From the NCBI RefSeq assembly GCF_032854445.1, contig NC_088302.1, forward strand, positions 31,155,979 to 31,219,978: DNA of 64,000 bases, read 5' to 3'. Below are positions 12,733-44,417 of the stretch, piece after piece; position 1 is the stretch's first letter; each line of letters starts with the position of its first letter. Source of the DNA: Liolophura sinensis (taxonomy: Eukaryota; Mollusca; Polyplacophora; Chitonida; Chitonidae). Under the pieces are notes generated by a model, which saw nothing but the letters and a program-made list of their open reading frames with translations, searched no databases and was not told where the DNA came from. The position numbers were made by a program, and so were the translations under genes.

Positions 12733-15700
12733 TTAATAAGAGCATTGTCACAGGGATCCTTTTTATATACTTAATAAGAATAGAGGTGAAATCTGGATTT
12801 TCACTCGTTTTAAAAAAGTGAAGGTGATGCGAAGCTTAATTGGGTGAAGCAATCCCGTGAGAATTAGTTTCGTATATATGGGAGTACTGGGAGTAATATT
12901 GAAGCCCTTGAGAAAATTTAATCTGCGGAGTAAATGAAGATTCCCATATAAACGTCGGTGATCTCAATAAAACGTTTACGTGTATCTTTTTAAAAAAATG
13001 CCTTAGGTTAAAAGCAGCAGTGCAAAACTCGAAACATAAAAAAACATCATCAAATAAATTATGTGCTTCAGTTTCCAAACGTAATCCGTATTCGTGTCCA
13101 TGTAAAGAGGACGTGTATACGCATCGTTCAAGACGTTCCTTTAGATATGTGTGCGTGTTGCTTTAGCAACAGAACGACCTGGATGCATGCATGGAGTATG
13201 AATGGCAGCGTAGTTAAGGATCCACCTGGTATTCTCTTTAGGGCTTGATTGAGTGATGGCAAAATGAAGTTACATGTATATGTCAACGATCCGTATGCTG
13301 TTTGGATATCGCTTGAGGCTGGCATCTCACCGTCATTGAACTATATCTATAATATATATGCAGTTGCTTTTATTAGCGGTCTTGATCGCTCTTCCATTTT
13401 GGGGTGGAAACTCTCGGAATTCTCTGTCAGAATGTAGTAAAAGTCACTTAAGTGAGGGTCCTTTATGCAGACATCTGGAGACATGCATTCAGTACTGACT
13501 GGGGTTAAAATGGAAAATTATCTGCCATCGGAAAAGTTGTTGTGCGTATAATTCTGAAGCAATATCTCGAGCGAACCTCGTGTGTGATTTTTCTTTTAGC
13601 ATTAAGTACTCTATGTACATAAAAATAATGGTCTGAAGTAACGTAATATCTTAATGTTTGACAGAGTTATCTGTTTTTATTATTGTTCTGGAAACCATAT
13701 ATAATTGTCATTAAATAGAATGATGTGATCAGGCCAATGCAGCTTTGTTATATCCTCATATCCTTTATAGAGGGTTAAATGATCTTGTATGACGTATTCG
13801 GCCATGAACCTTATCTACATCTGTGCAACGGCTTACGGGGCCCCGTTTGATTATATCTGTACAACGCCATTGTATTGGCAATGGAAACATTTGCAAGGCG
13901 AGACACGCTGTTGATTCGGCTATTCCCTATCCTGGTTTAGAGGGTAAAATCAATAAACCGTCCAACCAGTCCCGCCATGTCACAACATCTAAACCTGATC
14001 ATTGATCAAGTGCTCTTTAAACCCCCGTGGCTGGAGGGGCCGGGGGTGCTACCGAGTACACGCAGCGACTATATATGCAGCACGAGAGGTCCACACCCTC
14101 CAACAGCCCGCTGACGGCTTATTCCCATCCCATTATCTAACTATCGGCGGTTTAATCTTGATTCCCGGTTCTAAATCAGCTTTAGCACAACAGAGGAAGC
14201 ACTCAGCATAACTGCGGGCTAAAAACCTCGGAACACGGCATGTATTATTCAAAAAACCCTTGATGGGATTCTTTTGGAGAGGAAGGGCCGGTGGCAGTCC
14301 AGGGAAGAGCGTTAAGTCACTAATCCAGTTAAAAAAGACAGGGGCGTAGCAAAAGGCAAAATGTCGCAAGACTTTCAGAATGAAACGCCCGCCCAATTGA
14401 TTTTTCGTCTTTAAGCTCATTTCACCAAAAAAAAAAAAAATTTGAAATTGGATATGTCTCGGCCATTTTAGGTTTGTAATTAAGACATTATAGGTATTTT
14501 ATTGTGCGATTACATGTCACACTGGTAGTTTAAACAAACATTTTTTTTAGCAAAATGTCCATTTGTTCGTATATATACACCGTGTACATATATAGACACC
14601 TTGATCGTATTGTATATATTTAGGCATTTACAATTCCAATTTTACGATTGTGGTGGCTTATATAATGCCTACGTGTATTTTGCGTCGTGGTTCTAAATTT
14701 ACCCCACCCCTCTTAAAAAAAGAAAATTCCATCGAGAAATACGCATTAAATAATGTTCAACTGTATCATCGCATTTAAAGGACTGCATAGCATTTCCTGT
14801 TAGACAAGGTGCCTCTACAGGCCGTGATTTCTTTGCGGATTACCAGACAAGAGCAGTGCTTCTTACCATGTTTCTTATACACGAACAGGAGTAATCAAGG
14901 TTACTAAAATCTGTGACATGTATTTGGACATCTGGCTTTATTAAACTGTGGCATCGTATGTATTGTTACGTATAGACAAAGCACTTAATCCAGTAAACGG
15001 TGTTCACTCAGATCCGTAAATGGTCATGTTTCCTTGCATACAGGTATAGCGATGATTTTGTGAAATATCGACCATTTCTCTGCGCTTGCAGGCCGAAGAA
15101 AGAAAGATCGCATGAAATATAAAGATTCATCATTGTTATATCGAACTTAGCGAACAAAACGATCTGTGCTTGACAAAGGCAGAAAGCATGGATTCAACTA
15201 GATTGCTACTTCCCTGCAGAGATAAATAGGTTAAATTACAGTTTTTGGTGGAATCCTAAGAGCTCTGTGACAATATGATCACTGGCGGCCCGAGCTAATT
15301 GAGGAGAATGGCCCGGAGAAAGTGGACTCTTTTTCCCCCAAGCTGTTTTAGAAGGTGGCCGCTGACGGATGAGAACGTCTACGATCTTGACAGTGGGGGA
15401 AACCTAATAGTCTTATTTAATAAATTCCGTGTACCAGGGCAGTTTGGGTCTAGAGGAAGATTCCAATATTTGATCTGCACCAATGTAATCAGAACGTAAT
15501 TAAACAATCTTTGGCAGAGCCTTGTGTTTTTATGGCAGCGATTAGGCCCGGTCCAGGCCAGCGTGCTGTTATTAATGACCATATTAGAGAATGTGTCTTC
15601 CGCCATCTTTGTAACAGTCGAGTCAAGGCTGACCGACCGACTGTCTTTAGGGCTGGCAGAAGAGTGCCGGCTAATAGATGGCTTCCTTATAAAGGCTGAC

Positions 15701-16500
15701 ACATGCCCGTCTTTCTCTGCCGGGAAGCCGGTAGTCGCCCGGAGGTAAAAGGAAATCAACAGAGGAAACTTAGTGAGACAAAAGGCCTCGCTTCTCAAAA
15801 CGTCGTTGGTTAAGTTTCTTGATAACGGCAGACACGACAGCGGGCCATTCTGAAGAGTTGTCCGTGAGCGGTGTATCTGGGTAGAGTTCCCAGCAGGTTA
15901 TATGTCGTCAGACACGCGATGTGCAATACGGTCTGCCACCAGGGATTCGCATGCACAAACTCCCAAACACATCCTCATGGTATAGGTAAAGTCGAGAGCT
16001 GCTAAATGAATGAGATTTAATGGAGGCATCCGGACATGTCACATTTCATTGGTTGCAAGCCCCCCCACTTCCTTAATTTATGGTCCCGTAACACCCAGCC
16101 GTGCCGTCCTCTTTGTAGCATGTTGCGGCCCTGTGCACAGTTTTTTTGTAACACCTCGCAATCTTCATACACATCATTGTCATGACTCTCAACCCAGCGT
16201 AACCAATGCATCGTTGAAGTAAGCTAATAAACCACCTAATCCTGATTCAAACCATAGAACCTAAAAAGATACGTATGCTCTGACACCTAAAACCACGCAA
16301 CACAGTCCACTGTTGTGCGTTAGAACGCCATTCGTGTCATCGTTCCGAAGTTGTTATGCATTAGGAATGTACCATATACAGTATATTTTGGCTTTAATTA
16401 TAGGTGCCAGGGTCTTTCGGTCAACCGCCTAATCGGTTATTCCTGGAGATCCTTTGACCGATGAGGTTTTGGTGCTAAAATCCAGCTATGGCTGTCTTAA
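12733..16500. other. Intronic stretch, no gene seen; one regulatory candidate
   Basis: The stretch is unique sequence with short homopolymer runs and no recognisable exon. The part at 15290-15770 is conspicuously non-repetitive and is listed separately as a regulatory candidate. Another compositionally similar island lies at about 13820-14210. A 139-codon minus-strand frame at 15379-15798 has no family similarity and is treated as chance. Confidence 0.5.
15290..15770. promoter_or_regulatory. Candidate cis-regulatory island in the host intron
   Basis: About 480 bp of non-repetitive, balanced-composition DNA contain several homeodomain-like cores (GAGCTAATTGAGG near 15293, ACGTAATTAAACAATC near 15493, TTATTAATGACC near 15570). 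A SOX/TCF-like ACAATCTTTGG overlaps the second of these. It lies in the intron that carries mab-21. Function is inferred; cross-species conservation cannot be tested here. Confidence 0.25.
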
Positions 16501-16509
16501 ACTCGGTAA

Positions 16510-16832
16510 GGGCGTCTGTACCTGGCGATTTGCGATGGGTGCCCTGGACTCGAAAGGGCGTCAGTACCTGGCGATTTGCGATGGGTGCCCTGGACTCGAA
16601 AGGGCGTCAGTATCTGGCGATTTGCGATGGGTGCCCTGGACTCGAAAGAGCGTCAGTACCTGGCGATTTGCGGTGGGTGCCCTGGATTCGAAAGGGCGTC
16701 AGTATCTGGCGATTTGCGGTGGGTGCCCTGGACTCGAAAGGGCGTCAGTACCTGGCGATTTGCGGTGGGTGCCCTGGACTCGAAAGGGCGTCAGTACCTG
16801 GCGATTTTCGGTGGGTGCCCTGGGCAGCTTTC
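16510..16832. repeat. Minisatellite, 46-bp unit, about seven copies
   Basis: The unit starting GGCGATTTGCGATGGGTGCC recurs at 16524, 16570, 16616, 16662, 16708, 16754 and 16800 with few differences. The copies are exactly 46 bp apart. The unit lacks stops in all three plus frames, so the overlapping open frames here are by-products of the repeat. Confidence 0.93.
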
Positions 16833-17054
16833 TTCCTTCCTCTGATAAACCTAAACGTCGTAAAAAACGAACATTATCAATGAGTGATGTATATGATGCC
16901 TTGGTATAGATCCCCAACTTTGCACTTCTGTGCAAGAGCTCTTGGTGTTTACTCGATTTTTGTTTTCTACTCTGAATATTTTCATCATCTCATCTTGTTC
17001 GTCAGATTCTTTTTGCAAACCTTGTTCGAATTTATGAGTTTATAGGATAATGTA

Positions 17055-17300
17055 TTTTTTTTTGATTGGTGTTTTACGCCGTACTCAAGAATATTTCACT
17101 TATACGACGGCGGCCAGCATTATGGTGGTTGGGAACCGGGAACCCACGACCATCCGCAGGTTGCTGACAGACCTTCCAACTTACGGCCGGATAGGAAGCC
17201 AGCATGAGCTTGACTTGAACTCACAGCGACCGCATTGGTGAGAGGCTCCTGGGTCATTACGCTGCGCTAGCGCGCTAACCGACTGAGCCACGAAGGCCCC
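17055..17300 (-). mobile_element. SINE family 1, full-length, with 12-bp target-site duplication
   Basis: This is a complete element in reverse orientation. Reading the minus strand, it has a GGGGCCTTCGTGGCTCAGTC head with a Pol III A box (TGGCTCAGTCGG) and a B box (GTTCAAGTC). A body containing the CCTGCGGATGGTCGTGGG and AATGCTGGCCGCCGTCGTAT blocks follows, then an AATCAAAAAAAA-type tail. It is flanked by a perfect direct repeat TAGGATAATGTA at 17043-17054 and 17301-17312. The intact duplication points to a fairly young insertion. Confidence 0.95.
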
Positions 17301-17312
17301 TAGGATAATGTA

Positions 17313-20300
17313 AGGAAAAAAGTTATTACTACCGTCCTTTGAAAGACGATGTCAAAACAACTTCAAAACAAGGAGACCACGTGAACTAGCCAACTGGATT
17401 GTGGAATACAGACATTACAGAATTAAAATAAAACGAGTTAAAGTAGACAAGATGTGTTTGTATATATAGATATATCCGAAGTCCATGTTACTTCTGGCAA
17501 TGAAGTTGCCTGGAATTATATAAATCTATAGGTCTACATTCAAACATTTGGGAGAACAATTGCTCACTAGAAAAAAGAATGCTTTAGGTGTAATGGTCAT
17601 GCTGCATGGCTAGAATGTTTCTTTCCGTCACAAGAAAAGTATGCAGTCTTCTGTGTAAACAGTTTGAGGGTATTCTTGTATACGCTGGCTTTGTACGCCT
17701 GAGACGTGACAGATTGTGGGAGTTGTGGTTGTGCCTGTATTTAAAACTCGCTGTACTCCATGATTCGTATGGCGGGTCGAACGCACGTGCTGGTGAAGGA
17801 AAGAGGTCTGCATGGCGGACGCATCCACTGCACATCACGGTGTGGTGGAAAAGCCGCATTTATTGAAACTGACGGGATGTCTTTCCAAATTAGACCTGTG
17901 CGAAGTGAGCCCGGGTCAAGAGGTGTCAAGGGGGCGGCGGTCTGGGTTAGAGCTCCTCGTCTCTTTGATCCCACCTTTTTGCCTTTCACCGGTTTGTTTC
18001 TGCAATCCGTCCACTCTATTTCTTCTGCAGCAGAGCTCTGTGATAGACGTGCAAAATTTAGGATCGCTACTTAGCTTACAAAAACACAAGAACACATGTG
18101 CGCCTTCCTACTGTCTAATATGCTTGTGATCCCCGTCTGCATTTCGGAGTAATTGCCCAAAGTGGCCGTCGGAGTAGATTTGGTCGCCTGTAAACGTTTT
18201 AACCCTCATCATGCACGCTCCATTGCCCAGCTTTACAACGTCTCAATTTTCACTGACAGCTATTATCTACAAGGATCATCTTTGTATAACTTTTCTTTCT
18301 CGTGGATTGTTTTTGCCAGTCCTCTGACTGGCATCCCATAGCCAACTGTTTCCTGATAACGGAGTTACGTTGACAAGGATTGTATGACATTGTAAGAATA
18401 TGACAGTGTTTCCGCACTACATATTTAAAAAAAAAGTTAACCTGGAATATTTCTAAATTTTGTCTGTCAAACGTGCACATGCAAAAACCTATGGAGTCAT
18501 GCAGTCGTTGCTTTTATCACACAAAACCTCATCTGACAGTTAAATTACAAAATGCATCGTTCTGAAAAGAAGAATGCAGACATTGCCTCTTTAAAAAGAA
18601 AATGCTGGGATCTGAAGAAATGGACGTATATGGTTTCCTGCTGTAATCGGGGTCATTGGTAAAATGTCAGCAAGTCTTTGCATGGCCATGTTTATTCGTC
18701 GTATCCCTCAGTGATGTAAACTGCATAGCTTATAGGCCATACATTTATTCTGCTTACAAACTTCCGCGTCTTGCATGCCTCAGCATTACCAGAGCCTTCA
18801 TGCTGGCCGTCAGATTGCAGCGAGTGTACACGTAATGCTATTAGCGGTATGGTTCCTTGCCCCCATGCTCTGTGGGACTCTGATGTATAGCGGTGTCTGC
18901 TGCTATGACTTGTTTACAATTCCAGAGAGATAGGTTTACTAAAGTGAAGTGGATGAGGGTTTGAAGTAGCATCTCTGGAGCCGCAAGCCCCGTCAGCCTG
19001 ATGTAACAGTTATCACCCGACAAAGTATCTGTCTGAAGACGACAGAAATCATGTCTCCAGTCAGTTGTTCTCTGTAATTGTTCCGTTAAACGCGGACCTG
19101 GGTGAGAGCATGCACGGTTTGACTGACATGGACATGTTACACAGTGATCCAAGGATAAAGCAGCGCATTCCGACCTTTGTGGTAGCAAGAACGCACATGA
19201 AAGACGTAAAGGAAGTTTTCTTGGTGAATGTATCCTCATTAAAACACAGTTTATCTGGTGATGTCAACACCTAGAATTTGGTAGGATGTCTCATAGATTC
19301 CACTCCAAGCTAACTAACTGTTAAGAATGCGTCCTGCAATAATTCAAGGAGACTCCTTCACTCTACTAATTTTATGATGGCGCTATTGCAAAATTAGATT
19401 TGGTAATATGTGAAGAACAGTAACGTAAGTGCCAAAGACCAATATTTATTCGTGTCCAATAGTTTTAACGATGTCCTAGGTTAATTCACGACACTTGTGA
19501 GATAATAATAATAATAATGATTTGTTCCCTGAGAGTACAGAGGTCACCAAATTTCGCATGCATAAACAGAAAGATGTTTACAGTTTCCTTTTCCAACACT
19601 ACTTTGTTATATATAGCTGCAATCAGGAGCATCATTAAAGGACGTCTTGTATATATAGGAAACTATGTCCTGGGAAATTCCCCAAGACTTTGAACCCTTG
19701 TATGTCCAATTGTTTTGGACAATGGTGGATAGAGATACACAGTGTTACCTGATATTGATGAAGACTTTAAAAAAAGGGTGTTCACTTGCAATTAGTGATG
19801 CCACCCCCCCCCCCCCAAAAAAAAGATTAACCGGCTGTTTGGGAGAAATTAAAACAGTTATGCCTTCGCTTTATTGGCTTTACTATCGTTCATCTCAGCG
19901 TGGCGTATAACGTAAGGGTGAGTTTGTTAAAAACATTTTAATAGAAACTTTAATTGTCCTGGACAGTGGCTTTGACCTTTTGTTTTCATATAGTGGACGG
20001 CTTGAATAAACCTTGAGTATATGTATATCATCATCGTATCATTACGAGCTTTTCCAATGTGTATGGATGGTGGATAATTTAGTTTGCTCATATTTTAGTA
20101 CGATATTAGCATTTCATGGACTTATAAGACCTATTTTTGCGAACAAACATTTTTTCTGCTGACCGCAACCACAAATCATTTTGCCTTCAAGAATGTTTGG
20201 CCTTTGGGGAATGATTCTTTTTGTTTGTTTATCTTTAAGAAGTCGACTGTATATTTCTCACTATACACCGACGTTCATTGTGTTTTATGAAGGCACATCT

Positions 20301-22144
20301 TGGATTTAAATTGATTACCATTGGTCTGTGACAAACTCATATTAAGATACGATGCTTATGGGAGAGTTGTTTAGGGTCTGTTTATTTACTGGGCACCGCG
20401 TGTGTAGACACTACACGCCATTATGACACATTGATTATTTCTCCGGGTCTCTTCGGCCCATTACGGTTTGGAAATGAGTTCCCTTCTACGCGGGTCTGGT
20501 TAGTGTTGAAGATAATCTAAGCTGTCATATTCGCTGAGACGTTGGGCTTTTTCGCGTAACCAGAGATAAAAAAAGAGTGGAAACAACTATCCAACTAAGT
20601 TTGGACGACTTCACGTGAAAACTAGCACATAACCCATGGAGATCACAACAGTTTTGAAGCTAACAGTTCGGGTTTCAGCAACCAATTCCCCTCCAATGTC
20701 TTCGCACGTGCATCTCAAAGCTCTTATTTCAACATGAAAAAAAATCGAGTGTGCTTTTTTCTTCTTCTCCTACAATCACTTTTTTGCAACGCTTCCAATT
20801 TTACAAATTTTTGTGTGGAAATAGTTGTACTACATTGCGCTTGGTGTTTCTTTATTTTTTTTTCTTCCCACGTCTACATGGTGTTTTTGAAAGATTAAAA
20901 AACCGATGAATGGGTTGTGCTATCGTAACCTTCGGCATGCCGTCTTTAACCGGGCCATGGAGGAACTGGGTGATTCAGAAAACGCTCATCAGGTGTGCTG
21001 TTTTCAGTTTAGGCGTCATGAAGTCGGCCGCTGCTCCGATCGTCACAAATCATGTGTTCATATTACTGTGTATCAGCCTGGCTTATAGGTCCATGACCCT
21101 GTCTCCAGTGTCCGGGCCCTGTATCATTGTTTCACACATTGTCTAATTATGACACGTTGCAGAAGAACAAGCTATGCGCGACAAACAAGATTTGTTCCAC
21201 AATGATGGATTGACCTGATTGTCATGGGCGTCAAGCTGTGAAGGTGTTGGCTCTCCATACCTATGCAGTTTGGTGGTATCAAAGTACGATGTGTGCAGCG
21301 AATCTTTCAATCATATTGGGGCTCCGTCCAACTTTTTTTTCTTTCAGAAATTAAGTGTGCTGTATATTTCAGCCCCTTGTATTTTTGTAATATAATTCAA
21401 CGAGAAATAAACACAGTGCGATGCAGTACTTTTTAATTAGCACTTTTTGTTACTGTTACCGGAGGTGACTGTAGTTTGCACCTCTGTCTGTCAGTCTTGA
21501 ATTAGTTTTCCAGACCTTTTTTCAAAACAGTGCATGGTATTGAGTTGGCACATAGCTTCACCATGACAAATTACTCATCACATTCGAGCTTCGGTTTGTT
21601 CCGTCCTTTTCCAACAAAATTGCGACTGTTTTGTTTGTTTTTTTTTTTGTTTGGACTTAAACAACTTTGTGGGATTTTTTCGAAACGGTTTTGTCGTATA
21701 GAGATGAACCTGTAATTGATATGCGGCTTCACCACGATGACTGACAGATGAAATTTGAATTTCGGACCATTTTCATCAAAATTATGACCGTTGCTATCCT
21801 GTTTGCAGACTTTCGTTTCAAAACGGTCTGTCGTATTGAATTGAAAGTTGGCACGTGGCCTTGCCGTGGTAAGTTTGACTAAGTTCGAGTTTCGGGCCGT
21901 TTTGTCCATTTTCGACAAAATTATATATTGCCATTTTTCTCCAAATGTATTGCTTTTGCCATACTTCCGGGATACTTGTTCTCTATTTATTTACTTATTT
22001 TACTTGGCTACACATGTATAATTTGGTTTTCATGTATGCCAAGATTCGTTTAGTTAAGTAGAAACATTAAAAGTTATTGAAATCTTTGCACGAGATGTTC
22101 ATTTCACTCTCATATCTCACCAGACGATGTTTTCTGTGTTGCAG
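17313..22144. other. Remaining intron up to the first neurobeachin exon in the window
   Basis: No exon is recognisable. The stretch contains a homopolymer C/A run at about 19803-19825 and non-repetitive islands at about 18780-19080 and 20900-21150. A degenerate repeat at 21480-21930 is listed separately. It ends in the TTTTCTGTGTTGCAG acceptor of the exon at 22145. Confidence 0.55.
21480..21930. repeat. Degenerate tandem repeat, about three units of roughly 130-170 bp
   Basis: Units share a GGCTTCACCATGAC-like segment followed by a TTCGAGTTTCGG-like segment and a TTTTCGACAAAATT-like segment (near 21560, 21725 and 21860). A related diverged copy occurs at about 23540-23780 inside the next introns. 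Confidence 0.5.
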
Positions 22145-41451
<19,307 letters not shown>

Positions 41452-41851
41452 TGGATACGAGTCATTATCAGCAACAAATCAACCACTGGCATCAAAGATA
41501 TCTGGAGAGATGTACCCATTTGACAAGGGCCTTCATCAGCAGCCAATTAAATTGACTTGTCTGAAAGTGTTGACCAATCGATATGCAGCTGATCCGATTT
41601 GAATGAGCATTTTCTCGACTGATTGATTTTTCAATATAATTAAGCTGTGACTAGGCCATACAGCTTCCGTTATGAGTGAGATATACCTTTATATGTTAAG
41701 GGAGATCTGTTTTGTCATTCATTCTGTCCAGTTTTTGATTTTGTTTTATTCGCTATTAATCATTTTTGGTAATTACTAGGTTGTAAAAATTGATAAATGT
41801 TTCCTGTTTCCTGAAAACAAAGAAGAAGGCCTGTTCCTGTAAAAACAAAAC

Positions 41852-41887
<36 letters not shown>

Positions 41888-43459
41888 TAGTATATGTGTA
41901 CCTGTCTGTACAATGATGTTGACAGTTTCTGTGTTTGACACAATTATTTATGGTATTTGTACATACTGCTGGAAAACAGATAGATTTTCCCCAGCATCTT
42001 GCTATTATTATAATCTTGAAGCTATCTTTTTAGGCTATTTTAAGTTGTTAGTGAATATTATATAATGTAATATTTATGTTAATCAACTAGAATCATTCCC
42101 TCCCGTTTATTATTAACTTTAAGGGTCTTTATGAATTTGTACACACATTATATTATATATACATATATTAATATATGTATTACTGGAGAGACTATTTACA
42201 CACATCAACCTGATCTCGCGAGAGGAGCTTTGTAGAGTGCTAGTTCATCGGGTTTTTCCATAGTGCAAAGTCTGGTGCATTGATTGTGTATTGGGTTGAG
42301 TTTGATTGATGCAAATGTGTGATTGGGAAGAGATGAGCTGATAACTTGCTGTGAATAATTCGGCCTTTTGAGGTTTGGCTTAAATTTGAGCAGCAACCGA
42401 TAATTGTGTTTAAATAGGTTTGGAAATTATGCAGAAAGTGATCGAGTTGTTTTTGGTGGAAGTATCGAAGATAGAATTTGCAGTTTTGAGGCTTGCAAAA
42501 AAAAATAAATTGCTGGGTAGAGCCTTGTTTTTTTTTTTACGTTAACCGATACTTATACGACAGTTAGTTAAAAAGGTATAATTAATAATAAAAAGAATTT
42601 ATGGTTAACAGTGTTGCCTTTTTTTGATAGTACATAGCAATAGGTTAATCTTGCTGACTGACATGTCTTGCTGACAATTTGTGAATGACATCATAACCTG
42701 GGCAAATCAAAAAAAATTAAAAAATGGCTTGTCGCACATATTAATGTGATCTAATATAACGCCCCAGTAGAACTACCTAAAGTAGGTCGTGTATTGCCAT
42801 GTGAATTAAAGATTTGTGAGGGTAGCTTAGCGTGATATAATGCACGAAGTGTGGAAATGATATTTTCGAATGCAACACGAGACGTTGACATTTGGTAACT
42901 TTGAGTCGTGCTCCTCAGTCTTATTTTAATAAGGCCTCTTTTGTAATAATTAACATAATTCCGGTCTTAAGGGGGTCATATCAAATGTTCACTTTTCTAT
43001 GTTACCTGTACGTCCGTGTTTTATGTTTGTTCACTTTGGCCTGCAGTTGCCAAGAAATTAAGACCCTGCTTAAGCTTTTAAGATATGACTGATCCGTATA
43101 CATGTCAGTGGCAATCCCAAGCAACACCAAAATCTACGTCAACACGCCAATGTGTGTATGTTATAGTGGCGATATCACCATTTGTATTTTACCCTTCTTG
43201 CTACTCATGGCCTCTCGGCGTAGCGGGCTTTATGTAATTAGCATGTATGTATGTACGTTTATGAAGCGTATGAAGTGTAATACAGCATACGTGTATATAT
43301 TTATAATGGCTCCATATCTATCTACGCAGTACTGGGCGGAACCCGGTCGCCCTGGTAACACGCTGTCAGTATATGACACGGCTTCATCAATAACCACTCG
43401 GCAATTGGCCGGTTTCTACTAAAATCAGTGTGCATCATTTGGTGTTTTGGTTTTGCTTT
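41452..43459 (+). other. Neurobeachin 3' UTR and spacer
   Basis: The stretch is AT-rich and non-coding. It holds a TA microsatellite at about 41856-41888 and AATAAA hexamers at 42504-42509 and 42587-42592, which are candidate polyadenylation signals. The real transcript end cannot be decided from sequence. No splice-flanked open frame is seen. Confidence 0.4.
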
Positions 43460-43533
43460 TTTTATTGGTGTGTTTGTTTGAGTTTAACGTCGGTTTCAAC
43501 ATTATTTCGATTACATCACTATGATGGTGTCTC
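43460..43533 (-). mobile_element. SINE family 2, tail fragment
   Basis: TTGAGTTTAACGTCGGTTTC AACATTATTTCGATTACATC ACTATGATGGTGTCTCC is the reverse complement of the AACGACGTTAAAC-type tail typical of shellfish SINEs. The tail of the complete copy at 43635 matches it. Confidence 0.6.
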
Positions 43534-43634
43534 CTAGTCTCATTATACTTTTTGCCGAACAGTACTTGGTCTGTTACTCTTATGCTGCATATTAAAGTAT
43601 CATGCGAGGTAGTGTCAGTATTAGATATGTTCAA

Positions 43635-43963
43635 CGGGCCTCCGTGACCGAGGGAGTTAGCACGCCAGCACAGCGCCGTGACCCACCAATGCAAGAGGAA
43701 GTTGTAACTTCCTCGCTTGGCGTTCAGTATGAAGGGGATAGTGCAACGACTGGTTGACACGTATCAGTATAATGGCTCGGGCGGGGCGGCTTACTTGCCT
43801 TCGGTAAGTCGTCTCAGTGAAGCAGCACTAAATAAAAGAGCGGTGGAAATCCGTCCTGCAACAAGGAGGCACATTACACGTAATGATTCCTTCGTCGTCA
43901 TATGACTGAAAAATTGTTGAGTACGACGTTAAACCCCAAGCACTCACTCACTCACTCACTCAC
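43635..43963 (+). mobile_element. SINE family 2, near full-length
   Basis: A GGGCCTCCGTGACCGAGGGA GTTAGCACGCC head is tRNA-derived in look. A central CGGCTTACTTGCCTTCGGTA block follows, then ATATGACTGAAAAATTGTTG AGTACGACGTTAAACCCC, and the element ends in a CACT simple repeat. The tail differs from family 1. It is followed without gap by a family 1 piece. Confidence 0.75.
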
Positions 43964-44158
43964 CAATGCTGTGAGTTCAAATCCAGCTCATGCTGTCTTC
44001 CTCTCCGGCCGTATGTGGGAAGGCCTGCAGCAACGTGCGGATGGTCGTTGGTTTCCCCCGAGATCTGTCGGGTTTCCTCCCACCATAACGCTGGCCGCCG
44101 TCGTATAAATAAAACACTCTTCAGTACGACGTAAAATACCATTAAAATAAATTAATAA
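43964..44158 (+). mobile_element. SINE family 1, partial
   Basis: It starts at CCAATGCTGTGAGTTCAAAT CCAGCTCATGCTG (B box and after), and runs through TGCGGATGGTCGTTGG and CATAACGCTGGCCGCCGTCG to an AAAATACCATTAAAATAAAT tail. The first ~60 bp of the head are missing. Confidence 0.88.
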
Positions 44159-44272
44159 GATATGTTAAAGCCTTAGGTATGACTCGATGCAGGACTGGAC
44201 CCCACAGAAGCAGCACTTTCATGTAAATGAGATTATTGTAATATCCCGCTAATCTGCGTTCACAAGCAGTAT

Positions 44273-44417
44273 GGGGGCCTCCGTGGCTCAGTCGGTTAGC
44301 GCGCTAGCGCAGCGTAATGACCCAGGAGTCTCTCGCCAATGCTGTCGCTGTGAGTTCAAATCCAGCTCATGCTGGCTTCCTCTCCGACGGTACGTGGGAA
44401 GGTCTGCAGCAACCTGC
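44273..44417 (+). mobile_element. SINE family 1, head part with Pol III A and B boxes
   Basis: GGGGGCCTCCGTGGCTCAGT CGGTTAGCGCGCTAGCGCAG is followed by GTGAGTTCAAATCCAGCTCA. The A box is TGGCTCAGTCGG and the B box GTTCAAATC, but the spacing and the lack of a cloverleaf show it is a SINE head, not a tRNA gene. It breaks off after GCAACCTGC. Confidence 0.88.

Noticed and set aside
15379..15798. 139-codon minus-strand frame
   Set aside because: No family similarity, no splice sites in register, and open frames on the opposite strand as well; more likely a regulatory island.
16454..16935. Overlapping open frames of 78-151 codons
   Set aside because: Explained by the 46-bp minisatellite, which lacks stops.
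44273..44417. Possible tRNA gene (A and B boxes)
   Set aside because: A-to-B box spacing is too long, no cloverleaf forms, and the sequence continues into the SINE body seen in other copies.
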